This document shows positions 40,341 to 49,528 of a stretch of DNA of 64,000 nt, piece by piece (positions within the stretch are counted from its first letter, which is position 1; every line of letters starts with the position of its first letter). Origin of the DNA: a virus; IMG/VR virus record IMGVR_UViG_3300032287_003869, positions 27,810-91,809 of that record; one strand, written 5' to 3'. The position numbers and the translations under genes are program-made. Under the pieces are notes generated by a model that was not told the origin of the DNA, did no database searches, and worked only from the letters and a program-made list of their open reading frames with translations.

Positions 40341-41063
40341 ATGGACAATTTTCAACCAAAAAGAATACTCACAAAGACATTTTACCAATATGTCGAAGAA
40401 AGATCTCTTTTAAGAGAAGGATTGATCGTGTCCTATAGTAAAGATAGATTGAAATCTAATTTGTTTTCAGAATTTAAAAAAAACATAAAATATGTGGAAG
40501 ATGTTCCAATCTACAAATCCGATAAAAAAACAAAATTTGGAACTCCAAATACTCTGACATTCATTATAAAAAATCTAGAAGATTTTGATAAAGATGAATT
40601 TTTGAAAAGAATCGATGCCTATGGATATTTTTTGATAAAAAATGAAAAATACGATGACGATAAAGAGATTTTTCAAATTGAACCGAAATATCCTATAGAG
40701 ATAGAAAAAAACGAATTTGAAGGAAATCGAATTTTTCATGTAACCGACAAGAAAAATCTAGAAAAAATAAAGAAAATTGGATTGGTTGCTAAAGATAGCA
40801 CCACCGCATTTTCACACCCGAATAATAGAATTTATTTTTTTGCAACAAATGATCCTGAAAAATACATTCCAAGATTAAAGGATATTATATCTAAAGGTAA
40901 AAGAGATTTGGGTGATTATATTGTATTTGAACTTTCAGTGAATGATTTGCCAAGGGAAGATGTTTATTTGGACGAATCATTTGAGCAAAATTTTGGAAAT
41001 TATTTTGCATTTTTCGTATTGGATGCTATCGCACCATACAAACTTAAACTCACAAACTTTTAG
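40341..41063 (+). CDS. ADP-ribosyltransferase-fold-like protein
   Basis: Protein of 240 aa. The C-terminal half resembles ART/KptA-like folds: NRIFHVTDKKNLEKIKKIGL near residues 133-152 (His-bearing first strand plus 'GL' turn), NRIYFFATNDPEKY (second strand), and YIVFELSVNDLPREDVYLDE with ALDAIAPYKL-type final strands. The N-terminal half is unrecognised, but FYQYVEERSLLREG resembles a prohead-type leader. A CTAAATACT element lies 21 nt upstream. Activity is uncertain because catalytic residues vary widely in this group. Confidence 0.5.
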   Translation: MDNFQPKRILTKTFYQYVEERSLLREGLIVSYSKDRLKSNLFSEFKKNIKYVEDVPIYKSDKKTKFGTPNTLTFIIKNLEDFDKDEFLKRIDAYGYFLIKNEKYDDDKEIFQIEPKYPIEIEKNEFEGNRIFHVTDKKNLEKIKKIGLVAKDSTTAFSHPNNRIYFFATNDPEKYIPRLKDIISKGKRDLGDYIVFELSVNDLPREDVYLDESFEQNFGNYFAFFVLDAIAPYKLKLTNF

Positions 41064-41075
41064 AAAAATAATATT

Positions 41076-43343
41076 ATGGAAAAAGAAATTCAGGTTATAA
41101 AAAGATCAGGGGATAAAGAAAAATTTAACATCGATAAAATTAATCAAATGGTACAATGGGCTGTTGATGGAATTAAAGATGTAAATTTGACTGATATTGA
41201 AATAAATGCAAAATTGAATATCAGGGATGGTGTTACCACGGAAGAAATACATCAAGTTCTTATCGAATCTGCTGCAAATTTAATATCTTTGGATACTCCA
41301 AATTACCAATATGTTGCTAGTAGATTGTTAACATATCAACTTAGAAAAAATGTATGGGGAGGCAAAAATCCTCCTAAATTAATAGACCATATAAAAAGGA
41401 ACATCGCATCTGGAGTTTATACTCAAGAAATATTGGAAATGTATTCTGAGCAGGAAATAAACAAAATGGATGAATTTATAGATCATGATCGTGATTTTAT
41501 TTTTACCTATGCTGGAATCAAGCAATTAATTGACAAATACTTGGTTCAGAATAGAAAAACAAAAGAGATTCATGAAACCCCGCAGTTTGCATATATTTTG
41601 ATAGCTGCCATTATTTTTGCGAAATATCCAAAAGATAAAAGAATGGATTATATTAAAAAAGCATACAATTATTATAGCAAACATAAAATAAATCTTCCAA
41701 CTCCAATCATGGCTGGAGTGAGAACCAATTTGAAAAGCTTTGCATCCTGTTTGTTGACCGAAGTTGGGGATTCGATGGAATCGATTTTAGCGAACGTTTC
41801 AGTTATAGGTCACGCTACATCAAAAAGATACGGTATAGGTTTTAATTTTTCACATATTAGGGCATTGGGTTCTCCGATTAGAAACGGTGACGTTATACAT
41901 ACTGGTAAAATTCCGTTTTTAAAGGTTTTTGAATCCACAGTCAAAAGTTGCCACCAAAACGGAATTCGAGGAGGATCTGCAACGACCACTGTTTTTATTT
42001 TTGATTATGAAATTGAAGATATCGTTGTTTTAAAAAATAATGCGGGAACGGAAGAAAACAGGGTCAGAAAGCTCGATTATTCTATTGGAATTTCAAAATT
42101 GTTTTATCAAAGATGGTTGAATAATGAAAATATCACTTTATTTTCATCCCACGAATGTCCTGATTTGTTTAAAAGCTATGGGACAGAAAAATTCGATGAA
42201 TTATATTTGAAATACGAAAAAGATAAAAATATAAAATTCAAAAAAACAATATCTGCTAGAAGTCTTTTCGACTTGATCACAAAAGAAAGAATTGAGACTG
42301 GACGAATCTACATATTAAACATAGACAATGTCAACTCACATTCTTCTTGGTGTAACACTGTTCAAATGAGCAACCTTTGCCAAGAAATTTTACATCCAGT
42401 TATTGCTCCAAAATCTTTAAGCGATAAAGATGCCGAAATAGGAATTTGTATTTTAGCCGCTATAAATTGGTTTGAAATTTCATCAGACTCCGAATTTGAA
42501 AAAGTATGCGATATAACGGTTAGAATGTTGGATGAAATCATCGATTATCAAGAATATTTCTGCCCAGCCGCATCAAATTTTGCAGAAAAAAGAAGAAGCC
42601 TTGGAATTGGGGTAACAAATTTAGCTGCAGTTTTGGCTAAAAATAATTTAAAATATGAAGATAAAGATGCTCCTAACTTTGTAGCGGATTTGATGGAAAA
42701 ACAACAATATTTTCTTTTGAAATCAAGCATTGAACTTGCTAAAGAAAAAGGAAAATGTGAAAAATTTGAAGAAACCACTTATTCAAAAGGAAAACTTCCA
42801 ATTGATCATTATAAAAAAGAAAAAGTCGATACGATAGTCACAACACCATTAAAACTGGATTGGGAATTTTTGAGAAAAGATATCATGCAATTTGGTTTGA
42901 GGCATTCGACCTTAACGGCTTGTATGCCATGTGAAAGCTCTTCAGTCATTCAGAATAGCACAAATGGAATTGAGCCAATTAGAAGTTTAATAATTTATAA
43001 AAAGTCCAAAGCATCCACTGTTCCAGTGATTGCTCCAAATGCATCTAGTTGGAAAAACAGATACACTTTAGCTTTTGATATGAAAGACAATATCGGCTAT
43101 CTAAATGTTATCGCCGCTATTCAGAAATTTACAGACATGGCTATATCTGTCAATATGTATTATGATTACTCTCAATATGAAAATAAGATGATACCTCATT
43201 CCAAAGTCATTAAAGAAATGATGTATCATTATAGCGTTGGGGGGAAGACGATATATTATACAAACACTACGGATAATGACAAAGAGCAATTATTGGATGT
43301 TGAAAAAGAATCCGATTGCTCAAGCGGAGCTTGCACAATTTAA
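41076..43343 (+). CDS. nrdA: Ribonucleotide reductase class I, large subunit NrdA
   Basis: Protein of 755 aa, full length. An N-terminal ATP-cone (residues 1-95) is followed by the catalytic barrel: Cys225 in SCLLTEVGDS, Asn433-Cys435-Glu437 in MSNLCQEI and Cys458 in GICILAAINW match E. coli C225, N437/C439/E441 and C462. The C-terminal pair in DCSSGACTI is the redox shuttle. It reduces NDPs to dNDPs with NrdB and probably a thioredoxin or glutaredoxin. No intein or intron interrupts it, although nrdA is a frequent target in phages. Confidence 0.96.
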   Translation: MEKEIQVIKRSGDKEKFNIDKINQMVQWAVDGIKDVNLTDIEINAKLNIRDGVTTEEIHQVLIESAANLISLDTPNYQYVASRLLTYQLRKNVWGGKNPPKLIDHIKRNIASGVYTQEILEMYSEQEINKMDEFIDHDRDFIFTYAGIKQLIDKYLVQNRKTKEIHETPQFAYILIAAIIFAKYPKDKRMDYIKKAYNYYSKHKINLPTPIMAGVRTNLKSFASCLLTEVGDSMESILANVSVIGHATSKRYGIGFNFSHIRALGSPIRNGDVIHTGKIPFLKVFESTVKSCHQNGIRGGSATTTVFIFDYEIEDIVVLKNNAGTEENRVRKLDYSIGISKLFYQRWLNNENITLFSSHECPDLFKSYGTEKFDELYLKYEKDKNIKFKKTISARSLFDLITKERIETGRIYILNIDNVNSHSSWCNTVQMSNLCQEILHPVIAPKSLSDKDAEIGICILAAINWFEISSDSEFEKVCDITVRMLDEIIDYQEYFCPAASNFAEKRRSLGIGVTNLAAVLAKNNLKYEDKDAPNFVADLMEKQQYFLLKSSIELAKEKGKCEKFEETTYSKGKLPIDHYKKEKVDTIVTTPLKLDWEFLRKDIMQFGLRHSTLTACMPCESSSVIQNSTNGIEPIRSLIIYKKSKASTVPVIAPNASSWKNRYTLAFDMKDNIGYLNVIAAIQKFTDMAISVNMYYDYSQYENKMIPHSKVIKEMMYHYSVGGKTIYYTNTTDNDKEQLLDVEKESDCSSGACTI

Positions 43344-43353
43344 ATTAAAAAAA

Positions 43354-44421
43354 ATGAAAACAGTATTAAATGAAAATATAACAAATCCATTAAAAGAACC
43401 TCTTTTTTTGGGGCAAAGTCTCGGCCTTCAAAGATATGATCTTTTAAAATACCCTATTTTTGATGAATTATATTTAAAACAAGACGAGTTTCATTGGAGA
43501 CCTGAAGAGGTTAGCTTAATAAAAGATAAAAATGATTATCAAGAATTAACAGAAGCTGAAAAGTTTGTTTTTGATAGCAATATAAAATTTCAAACATTGG
43601 GAGACAGTATGCTGAGTAGAAGTATACTGTCTCTTAGAGAATTTGTCACTAATTCAGAATTGGAAGCCTGTATGACTAAGTGGGCCGATTTCGAAGTGAT
43701 TCATTCTAGAAGCTATTCTTGGGTGTTTAGAAATCTTTTTGCAAGCCCTCAAGAATTTTTTGATTCAATTTATGCAGACGAAGAAATCATGAAAAGAAAA
43801 GAACTTATAAAATCAAGTTATGATTCTTTACTTGGATTGGATGAAGAATCAGATGATGTTAAGGATAGAATTTTTAAAGCAATTCTATCTACAAATGTCA
43901 TGGAGGGGCTTGTTTTTTATGTATCTTTTGCATGTTCTTTTTATTTTGGATATAGGGGGAAAATGGAAGGAAATGCTAAAATAATAAAATTGATTCAAAG
44001 AGACGAGGCTCAACACTTTGCTATTACTCAAAATTTAATAAAAATATTAAGAGATAAAGAAGAAGAAGGTTTTAAAGATGTTGTTAAAAAATACGAATCT
44101 TTAATATACGATGTTTATCAGAAAGCCACAGAAAATGAAATAGAATGGTCGAAGTATTTATTTTCAAAAGGAAGTCTTCTCGGATTGAATGAAGAATCTT
44201 TAACAGGATATTGTAAATGGCTTTGCGACAATAGACTGAGATCTTTAGGTTACAAGAAAATATACAATCAAAAAGAAAATCCAATATCGGGATGGTTAGA
44301 CTCTTACATGGATTCTAGTAAAGTCCAAGTCGCCCCCCAAGAAACTGAAATATCATCCTATAAAATAGGAGCAAGAAACACAGATATTAATGAAAATGAT
44401 TTTGAAGGATTTAGTTTGTAA
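43354..44421 (+). CDS. nrdB: Ribonucleotide reductase class I, small subunit NrdB
   Basis: Protein of 355 aa, started at the ATG at 43354 (MKTVLNENI), 10 bp after nrdA; a longer frame upstream overlaps nrdA. FQTLGDSMLSRS carries the Asp ligand, FEVIHSRSYSWVFRN the E-x-x-H ligands and the radical Tyr (HSRSY), and RDEAQHFAITQNL the second E-x-x-H. It is therefore a tyrosyl-radical di-iron NrdB. The stop overlaps the start of the HNH endonuclease by one base. Confidence 0.95.
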   Translation: MKTVLNENITNPLKEPLFLGQSLGLQRYDLLKYPIFDELYLKQDEFHWRPEEVSLIKDKNDYQELTEAEKFVFDSNIKFQTLGDSMLSRSILSLREFVTNSELEACMTKWADFEVIHSRSYSWVFRNLFASPQEFFDSIYADEEIMKRKELIKSSYDSLLGLDEESDDVKDRIFKAILSTNVMEGLVFYVSFACSFYFGYRGKMEGNAKIIKLIQRDEAQHFAITQNLIKILRDKEEEGFKDVVKKYESLIYDVYQKATENEIEWSKYLFSKGSLLGLNEESLTGYCKWLCDNRLRSLGYKKIYNQKENPISGWLDSYMDSSKVQVAPQETEISSYKIGARNTDINENDFEGFSL

Positions 44422-45206
44422 TGAGTGAAAAATTAACATTAAATGATTTTATAGATAAGTCTAATAAAACGCACAATAGCTTTTACGATTACAGTTGTTC
44501 TAATTATAATAATTACCATGAGAAAATTAAGATAAAGTGTCCAATACATGGTTTTTTTGAACAAAGAGCTAAACACCACATAGCTGGACGTGGATGTAGA
44601 AAATGCGCTAATGTGGTAGTTAAAAATAAATTGACATTTTGGAATGAAGAGAGGGATTCTTTTTTGAAAGAAAATTTCGAAAAAATGTCTTATTCTAAAA
44701 TTGCAAAAAAATTAAATTGTTGTAAAAATACCGTATATAATAGAAAGAGAGAGTTATCTTTGAAGAGAACTCCAAAACCCTCTCACAAATATATACCAAC
44801 TTATTTGTTTCGTAGTTTAAAAAAAGGAGCATTTGATAGAAATTTTTGTTTTGAAATCAACGAAGATGATATTTGGAAATTATATAAAAAGCAAAAAGGA
44901 AAATGTGCTTTGAGTGGATGTGATGTTTTTTTCTCTAAAGAACAAAAAGAAACTACAGCATCCGTCGATAGAATTGATTCAAAAAAAGGATACACGTTGG
45001 ACAATATTCAAATTGTGCATAAAAAAATAAACGTATTAAAAATGGCGTTTCCTGAAGATATTTTCATCTCAATGTGTACAAAAATTGCTGAAAATTTCAA
45101 AAATAAAAATAATAAAAGAAAAATATCGCATTGGGAAATGGATATAATGAATGATAGAGAATATCCGGTATATTCCGATGAATGCTTGCAACCGAATCCT
45201 TTTTGA
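44421..45206 (+). CDS. HNH-type free-standing endonuclease directly downstream of nrdB
   Basis: Protein of 261 aa. The N-terminal part, FYDYSCSNYNNYHEKIKIKC, PIHGFFEQRAKHHIAGRGC and RKC, is a zinc-ribbon (DUF723-like) often attached to homing nucleases. MSYSKIAKKLNCCKNTVYNR is a helix-turn-helix. The C-terminal GKCALSGCDVFF, TASVDRIDSKKGYTLDNIQI and VHKKIN form an HNH-type nuclease (conserved Cys pair, D-R-I-D, N). It overlaps nrdB by one base, so it is probably a homing endonuclease parasitising the nrd locus. Confidence 0.8.
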   Translation: MSEKLTLNDFIDKSNKTHNSFYDYSCSNYNNYHEKIKIKCPIHGFFEQRAKHHIAGRGCRKCANVVVKNKLTFWNEERDSFLKENFEKMSYSKIAKKLNCCKNTVYNRKRELSLKRTPKPSHKYIPTYLFRSLKKGAFDRNFCFEINEDDIWKLYKKQKGKCALSGCDVFFSKEQKETTASVDRIDSKKGYTLDNIQIVHKKINVLKMAFPEDIFISMCTKIAENFKNKNNKRKISHWEMDIMNDREYPVYSDECLQPNPF

Positions 45207-45215
45207 TTATTAAAA

Positions 45216-45890
45216 GTGAATCTTGACGAAAAGCACATTTCAAAACTATATGAATCCATTTCAACATTGGATTTTCTAAACTCCACACTTTCAGAAGACT
45301 CCTTCAATTGGGATTCTTTCTTCAAAGAAGCGAGTTATCACAACACATTTTCCACATTTTTGGAAAGTTTTCAATTGGTTGATTCCATAGAAAACAAAAA
45401 CGAAAAAATTGAAAAATACGAAATCATCACATCCAGAAACAAAAAATTCAATTTGTTCATAAATTATCAAGGAAAAAATAAAAGTGATTTGTTTCTGATG
45501 GCTAATATTAGAAGACATGAAGTGAAAAACAATCCTGAACTTTTGGAATATTTTCAAAATCTCAAAAACAATTTGAAAGAAGATGGAATTCTGTGTTTTG
45601 TTCGTTTTGAAGATGAGGAGAAAAGAACCAATTTAACGGGAGAGGTTGGCGCAACGGCATTTGAAGTTTTTTCCTCATTGAAAAATGCAGTGTTGTCCAG
45701 CATGTCGGAAAACATGGATTTGATTAGAAAAACAGAAGCAATTATCATGTTAGTTGATAAAAAAGAAGAAGATAGAAGAATTTCACTATATAGCAGAATG
45801 CTCAATAGGGAAACTCATTTTTTTCCAAATGTTAAAATAGATAGAGAATCTGATCCAGAATTCACATATGTAATTGGCACTAAATATTAG
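45216..45890 (+). CDS. Hypothetical protein
   Basis: Protein of 224 aa, GTG start. It begins MNLDEKHISKLYESISTLD, a helical start a little like the leader-bearing proteins but without a clear (I/L)xE. The body is alpha/beta with many charged residues. No family recognised. Three bp separate it from the next gene, so it is likely co-expressed with the membrane coiled-coil protein. Confidence 0.55.
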   Translation: MNLDEKHISKLYESISTLDFLNSTLSEDSFNWDSFFKEASYHNTFSTFLESFQLVDSIENKNEKIEKYEIITSRNKKFNLFINYQGKNKSDLFLMANIRRHEVKNNPELLEYFQNLKNNLKEDGILCFVRFEDEEKRTNLTGEVGATAFEVFSSLKNAVLSSMSENMDLIRKTEAIIMLVDKKEEDRRISLYSRMLNRETHFFPNVKIDRESDPEFTYVIGTKY

Positions 45891-45893
45891 AAC

Positions 45894-47135
45894 ATGCCAG
45901 TTCTAATAGATAACAAGCAAGAAGATGATTCCCTATATCCAACATTGTTTGGATTTCCAACAAAAAACGGATTCGCATCAAAGTCCCTAAACTTCATTTA
46001 TGTCGTTGTTATGATTGTTGCAACGGCATTTGCATTCCATGCATTGAGTTTGATTCTTCCAGACTGGAATACTGGACTAATATTTCTTGCTGCTCTATCG
46101 GTTGTCGGTCTGCCCTATTGTATTAAAATCATAATGTATGGAAGAGAAGTGTTTGAATATAAAATGGCAGTATTATGTATTCTCATAAGCCTTCTACCTA
46201 CAATATTTGATTTTATAGGCTTCTATTCAGAAACAAGCATCAGGCAATCCTTGATGTCTAAAAAGTTTGAGGTATTAGAAATAGTTAATTATTTCGACAA
46301 AGAAGCTAGACAGAGTTTAAATGCGCAATTACTTGAATTGGATAAAGATTTTGCCAACAAAACATCCCAACAAGAACAATTATTAAATTCCGGAATTAAA
46401 AAAATAGATGATCAATTAAACATATCACAGACCCAAATCGAACAAAAATCCAACAATTTTCAAAAACAAATTAACACTAGAGTAAATTCAGCAAAACAGG
46501 CTATATTAGATGAAACTCAAGGAGTCAGAGGAAAATCAACATCTGGTGTTGCAGGAAGTGGTCCAAGAGCACTTGAACTTCAGGCCGATCTAAGGAAAGA
46601 AGAAGCATCAGTTGAATTGGAAAAAAAAGAATTTGATACAAATAAACAAAAAGAAATAGAAAAAATATTATTATCATCTGAACTAGAAAAAAACACATTA
46701 AGACAAAATCACGAAAAAGAATTGGAAAAAATTAAAAAAGAATATGAATCAAAAAAACAATCCTTCAATGAAGGGATTGGGGCAATAGATGCATTAATGG
46801 GAGAAAAGGGTTTGATATTCGATGTTAATAAAGCAAAAAGCTTTACAGAATTGGCTGATACATCTGTAAAGTTAAACAATTCAATAAACATCGTATCATC
46901 CAAATTGAATGTGGAACCGAAATATGTAAAATTCGAATCGGACAATGTAATTCAACTTTCTTTCGGGGCATTATTAAAAGGGGAGATTACAGCAATCATT
47001 TGTTTTCTTCTTGCCATTCTTTTGGAAATCGTTGATACAATAATAGTTTATATGGTGAGAGGCACTAGACCTGATAATAAAAAAAGAAAATATGAAGAAC
47101 CTGTATCCAAATTGAGAGAAAGAATATACTATTGA
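45894..47135 (+). CDS. Membrane protein with long coiled coil
   Basis: Protein of 413 aa. Three hydrophobic spans lie in the N-terminal third (about residues 33-57, 61-80 and 92-115), a periplasmic or cytoplasmic coiled coil follows (about 135-310; many Lys/Glu/Gln heptads, with a Gly-rich interruption VRGKSTSGVAGSGPR), and a last span near 362-384 precedes a basic tail. The layout resembles phage proteins thought to bridge the inner membrane. Function unknown. Confidence 0.65.
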   Translation: MPVLIDNKQEDDSLYPTLFGFPTKNGFASKSLNFIYVVVMIVATAFAFHALSLILPDWNTGLIFLAALSVVGLPYCIKIIMYGREVFEYKMAVLCILISLLPTIFDFIGFYSETSIRQSLMSKKFEVLEIVNYFDKEARQSLNAQLLELDKDFANKTSQQEQLLNSGIKKIDDQLNISQTQIEQKSNNFQKQINTRVNSAKQAILDETQGVRGKSTSGVAGSGPRALELQADLRKEEASVELEKKEFDTNKQKEIEKILLSSELEKNTLRQNHEKELEKIKKEYESKKQSFNEGIGAIDALMGEKGLIFDVNKAKSFTELADTSVKLNNSINIVSSKLNVEPKYVKFESDNVIQLSFGALLKGEITAIICFLLAILLEIVDTIIVYMVRGTRPDNKKRKYEEPVSKLRERIYY

Positions 47136-47159
47136 CAAGTTGATCATTGCTGTTAAGAT
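47132..47159 (+). promoter_or_regulatory. Sigma70-like promoter TTGACA/TAAGAT
   Basis: A perfect -35 TTGACA (47132-47137) and TAAGAT (47154-47159) spaced 16 nt lie upstream of the ATG at 47174. The -35 overlaps the stop of the preceding gene. Confidence 0.6.
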
Positions 47160-47173
47160 AGCTTCAATCATTT

Positions 47174-48250
47174 ATGATTAACAATAAAAACCTAGCCGAT
47201 TCGAAGGAAAAAGCCCTTAGAATGAAATCAAAAGGATACTCTGTTGCTGAAACAGCCAATGTGTTAAACCTCCCAAAATCGACAGTTTGGGATTGGTTCA
47301 ATGATCGAAAAAGAAACTCCGATTTTCCTATTGCTAGGAAGAATGAAAACCTCTCTTTCCAAAGAGAAAAATTGGATAAAAAGAATTTTGATGTGCAAGA
47401 GTTCATTTCTCAACTTGCTCCTATAAATTTAAAAGCCCCCAAGCTCAATATTGTGAGTGAGGATTCGTTCAACGATTATGTTGTCATCATGAATGACATG
47501 CACTTTCCCCTGCACTGTCAAAAATCAATAGACATTGCATTTTCTGTAATCGCGGAGCTTAATCCCAAATCAATCATTTTAAATGGCGATTCTTTGGACA
47601 TGCTGGCAATTTCCAGATATCCCAAGGATATTAGAAAACAATTTTCCTTGCTGGATGAAAGAATTGAATACCATAAATTTCTACACTCTTTGATTGAAGT
47701 GTCAGGTGGTGCTCAAATTGTGGAAGTTCATGGAAACCATAGTGGAGACTCAACTGGTGGTCGTTGGTGGCGTTATTTGAGCGAAAGAATCGGAGAACTT
47801 ATTTGTTTGCCAGAAATGGAACAAACATTGAGTTATGATAATATTTTCCTCGGAGACTTCAGGAAACACATTTCAACTGCCGATTATGTTGAAGTTAATG
47901 ATGATCTTGTTGTTTTACACGGTGATGTTGTTAGAAAACACGGTGGATTCTCAGCAAGGGGAACCTTGGAAAAATATTATCAATCCACCATCATGGGACA
48001 CACCCATCGTGTCGGATTCACTGCCCAGAGGATTCCATCAATTGGAAAACGTAAAGATAAACAGATTTATGCGTATGAAATGGGCTGTCTCTGCAAAATA
48101 TCCGCGCTGTATTGCAGCACCCCAAACTGGCAAAATGCATTTGGAATTGTGAGCCTTAGCCAAGATGACAATTCTTTCGGAGTTGAGACAGTGATGATTA
48201 ATAATGGAGTTGCCAATGTCTCAACTTTGGGTAAAACGATATACGCTTGA
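47174..48250 (+). CDS. HTH-metallophosphoesterase fusion
   Basis: Protein of 358 aa. Residues 12-45 form a helix-turn-helix (KSKGYSVAETANVLNLPKST then VWDWFNDRK). The rest is a calcineurin-type phosphoesterase: NDMHFPLHC, LNGDSLDM, VHGNHSG, VLHGDVVRKH and MGHTHRVG give the five metal-site motifs. Such fusions occur in phages and may act on nucleic acids, but the substrate is unknown. It has its own sigma70-like promoter, suggesting earlier expression than the flanking late-type genes. Confidence 0.75.
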   Translation: MINNKNLADSKEKALRMKSKGYSVAETANVLNLPKSTVWDWFNDRKRNSDFPIARKNENLSFQREKLDKKNFDVQEFISQLAPINLKAPKLNIVSEDSFNDYVVIMNDMHFPLHCQKSIDIAFSVIAELNPKSIILNGDSLDMLAISRYPKDIRKQFSLLDERIEYHKFLHSLIEVSGGAQIVEVHGNHSGDSTGGRWWRYLSERIGELICLPEMEQTLSYDNIFLGDFRKHISTADYVEVNDDLVVLHGDVVRKHGGFSARGTLEKYYQSTIMGHTHRVGFTAQRIPSIGKRKDKQIYAYEMGCLCKISALYCSTPNWQNAFGIVSLSQDDNSFGVETVMINNGVANVSTLGKTIYA

Positions 48251-48280
48251 TATTATCTCTAAAAATGATAATTATTATGC

Positions 48281-49528
48281 ATGAGTATTTTTATTCAAAT
48301 CGCGTCTTATCGTGATCCTCAGCTTCTTCCCACTTTAAGGGATTGTTTAAAAAACGCTAAAAATCCAAATGATCTTGTATTTGGAATTTGTTGGCAACAT
48401 ACTGAAAAAGACAGTCTAGAAGAGTTTTACAACGACCCTAGATTTAAAATTATAGATGTACCCCACATGGAAAGTAAAGGGGTGTGTTGGGCTAGAAATA
48501 AGGTACAACAACTCTATAATGGAGAAAAATATACTCTTCAGATCGATTCCCACATGAGATTTGCCCCGAATTGGGACGAAACGTTGATCAAAATGATCAA
48601 TCAGTTGAAGAAAAAAGGACACAAAAAACCTTTACTGACAGGATATGTTCCCTCTTTTAATCCTGAAAATGACCCCGCAGAAAGAATTCAACAACCTTGG
48701 AGAATGGTTTTTGATCGATTCATTCCAGAGGGTGCTGTATTCTTTCTCCCCGAAACAATTCCGAATTGGGAAACATTAAAATCACCTGTACCTGCAAGAT
48801 TTTATTCTGCTCACTTTTGTTTCACTCTTGGAGAATTTTCCAAAGAAGTTCAACATAATCCAGAATATTATTTCCACGGTGAAGAAATTTCAATTGCAGC
48901 TAGGGCATATACTCATGGATATGATTTATTCCACCCACATACAGCGGTCATATGGCATGAGTATACGAGAAAAGGTAGAACAAAACAATGGGATGATGAT
49001 AAGGAATGGGTCGCAAAAAACAATCATTCCCACCTCACAAATAGAAAATTATTCGGAATGGACGGATTATCCCAAGAAGGGCATGATGGACAATATGGTT
49101 TTGGAAAAGTTAGAACACTGAGGGACTATGAAGAATATTCCGGTCTACTTTTCTCAGAAAGATCCGTTCAACAATATACTCTGGATAAGAATAATCCACC
49201 AAATCCTTCAATCGAATCTTGTGGAGGAGAAGAAAATTGGAAAAAGAAATTTGCAAGAGTATTCAAACATTGCATCGATATAGGATACCATCAAGTTCCA
49301 GAAAAGGATTATGATTTTTGGGTCGTTGCGTTTCATTCTGAAGACAATGAAACAATTTACAGAAAAGATGCGGACAAGGATGAAATCCAAAGAATGATAA
49401 ATGATCCTGACAAATATTGCAAAGTATGGAGGGAATTCCAGACCACAAAGAAACCAAAATATTGGGTCGTTTGGCCGCACTCTATATCAAAAGATTGGTG
49501 CGAAAGAATTACAGGGAATTTACCATAA
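48281..49528 (+). CDS. GlcNAc-type glycosyltransferase (Skp1-like, PF11397-type)
   Basis: Protein of 415 aa. FIQIASYRDPQLLPTLRDCL at the start and VFGICWQHT are the opening of the GlcNAc-transferase family that includes Skp1 hydroxyproline transferase; YTLQIDSHMRFAPNWDETLI carries the DSH (DxD-type) motif near residue 90, and FHGEEISIAARAYTHGYDLF with VIWHEYTRKGR the C-terminal conserved part. The last 150 residues are less clear. First gene of the second glycosyltransferase block (48281-54469). Confidence 0.8.
   Translation: MSIFIQIASYRDPQLLPTLRDCLKNAKNPNDLVFGICWQHTEKDSLEEFYNDPRFKIIDVPHMESKGVCWARNKVQQLYNGEKYTLQIDSHMRFAPNWDETLIKMINQLKKKGHKKPLLTGYVPSFNPENDPAERIQQPWRMVFDRFIPEGAVFFLPETIPNWETLKSPVPARFYSAHFCFTLGEFSKEVQHNPEYYFHGEEISIAARAYTHGYDLFHPHTAVIWHEYTRKGRTKQWDDDKEWVAKNNHSHLTNRKLFGMDGLSQEGHDGQYGFGKVRTLRDYEEYSGLLFSERSVQQYTLDKNNPPNPSIESCGGEENWKKKFARVFKHCIDIGYHQVPEKDYDFWVVAFHSEDNETIYRKDADKDEIQRMINDPDKYCKVWREFQTTKKPKYWVVWPHSISKDWCERITGNLP

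Noticed and set aside
41076-43343. Possible intein or intron in nrdA, a frequent site in phages
   Set aside because: The protein is continuous and all catalytic residues are at near-E. coli positions.
43237-43353. Upstream extension of the nrdB frame
   Set aside because: It overlaps the conserved C-terminus of nrdA and does not look like NrdB; the ATG at 43354 gives a normal 355-aa subunit.
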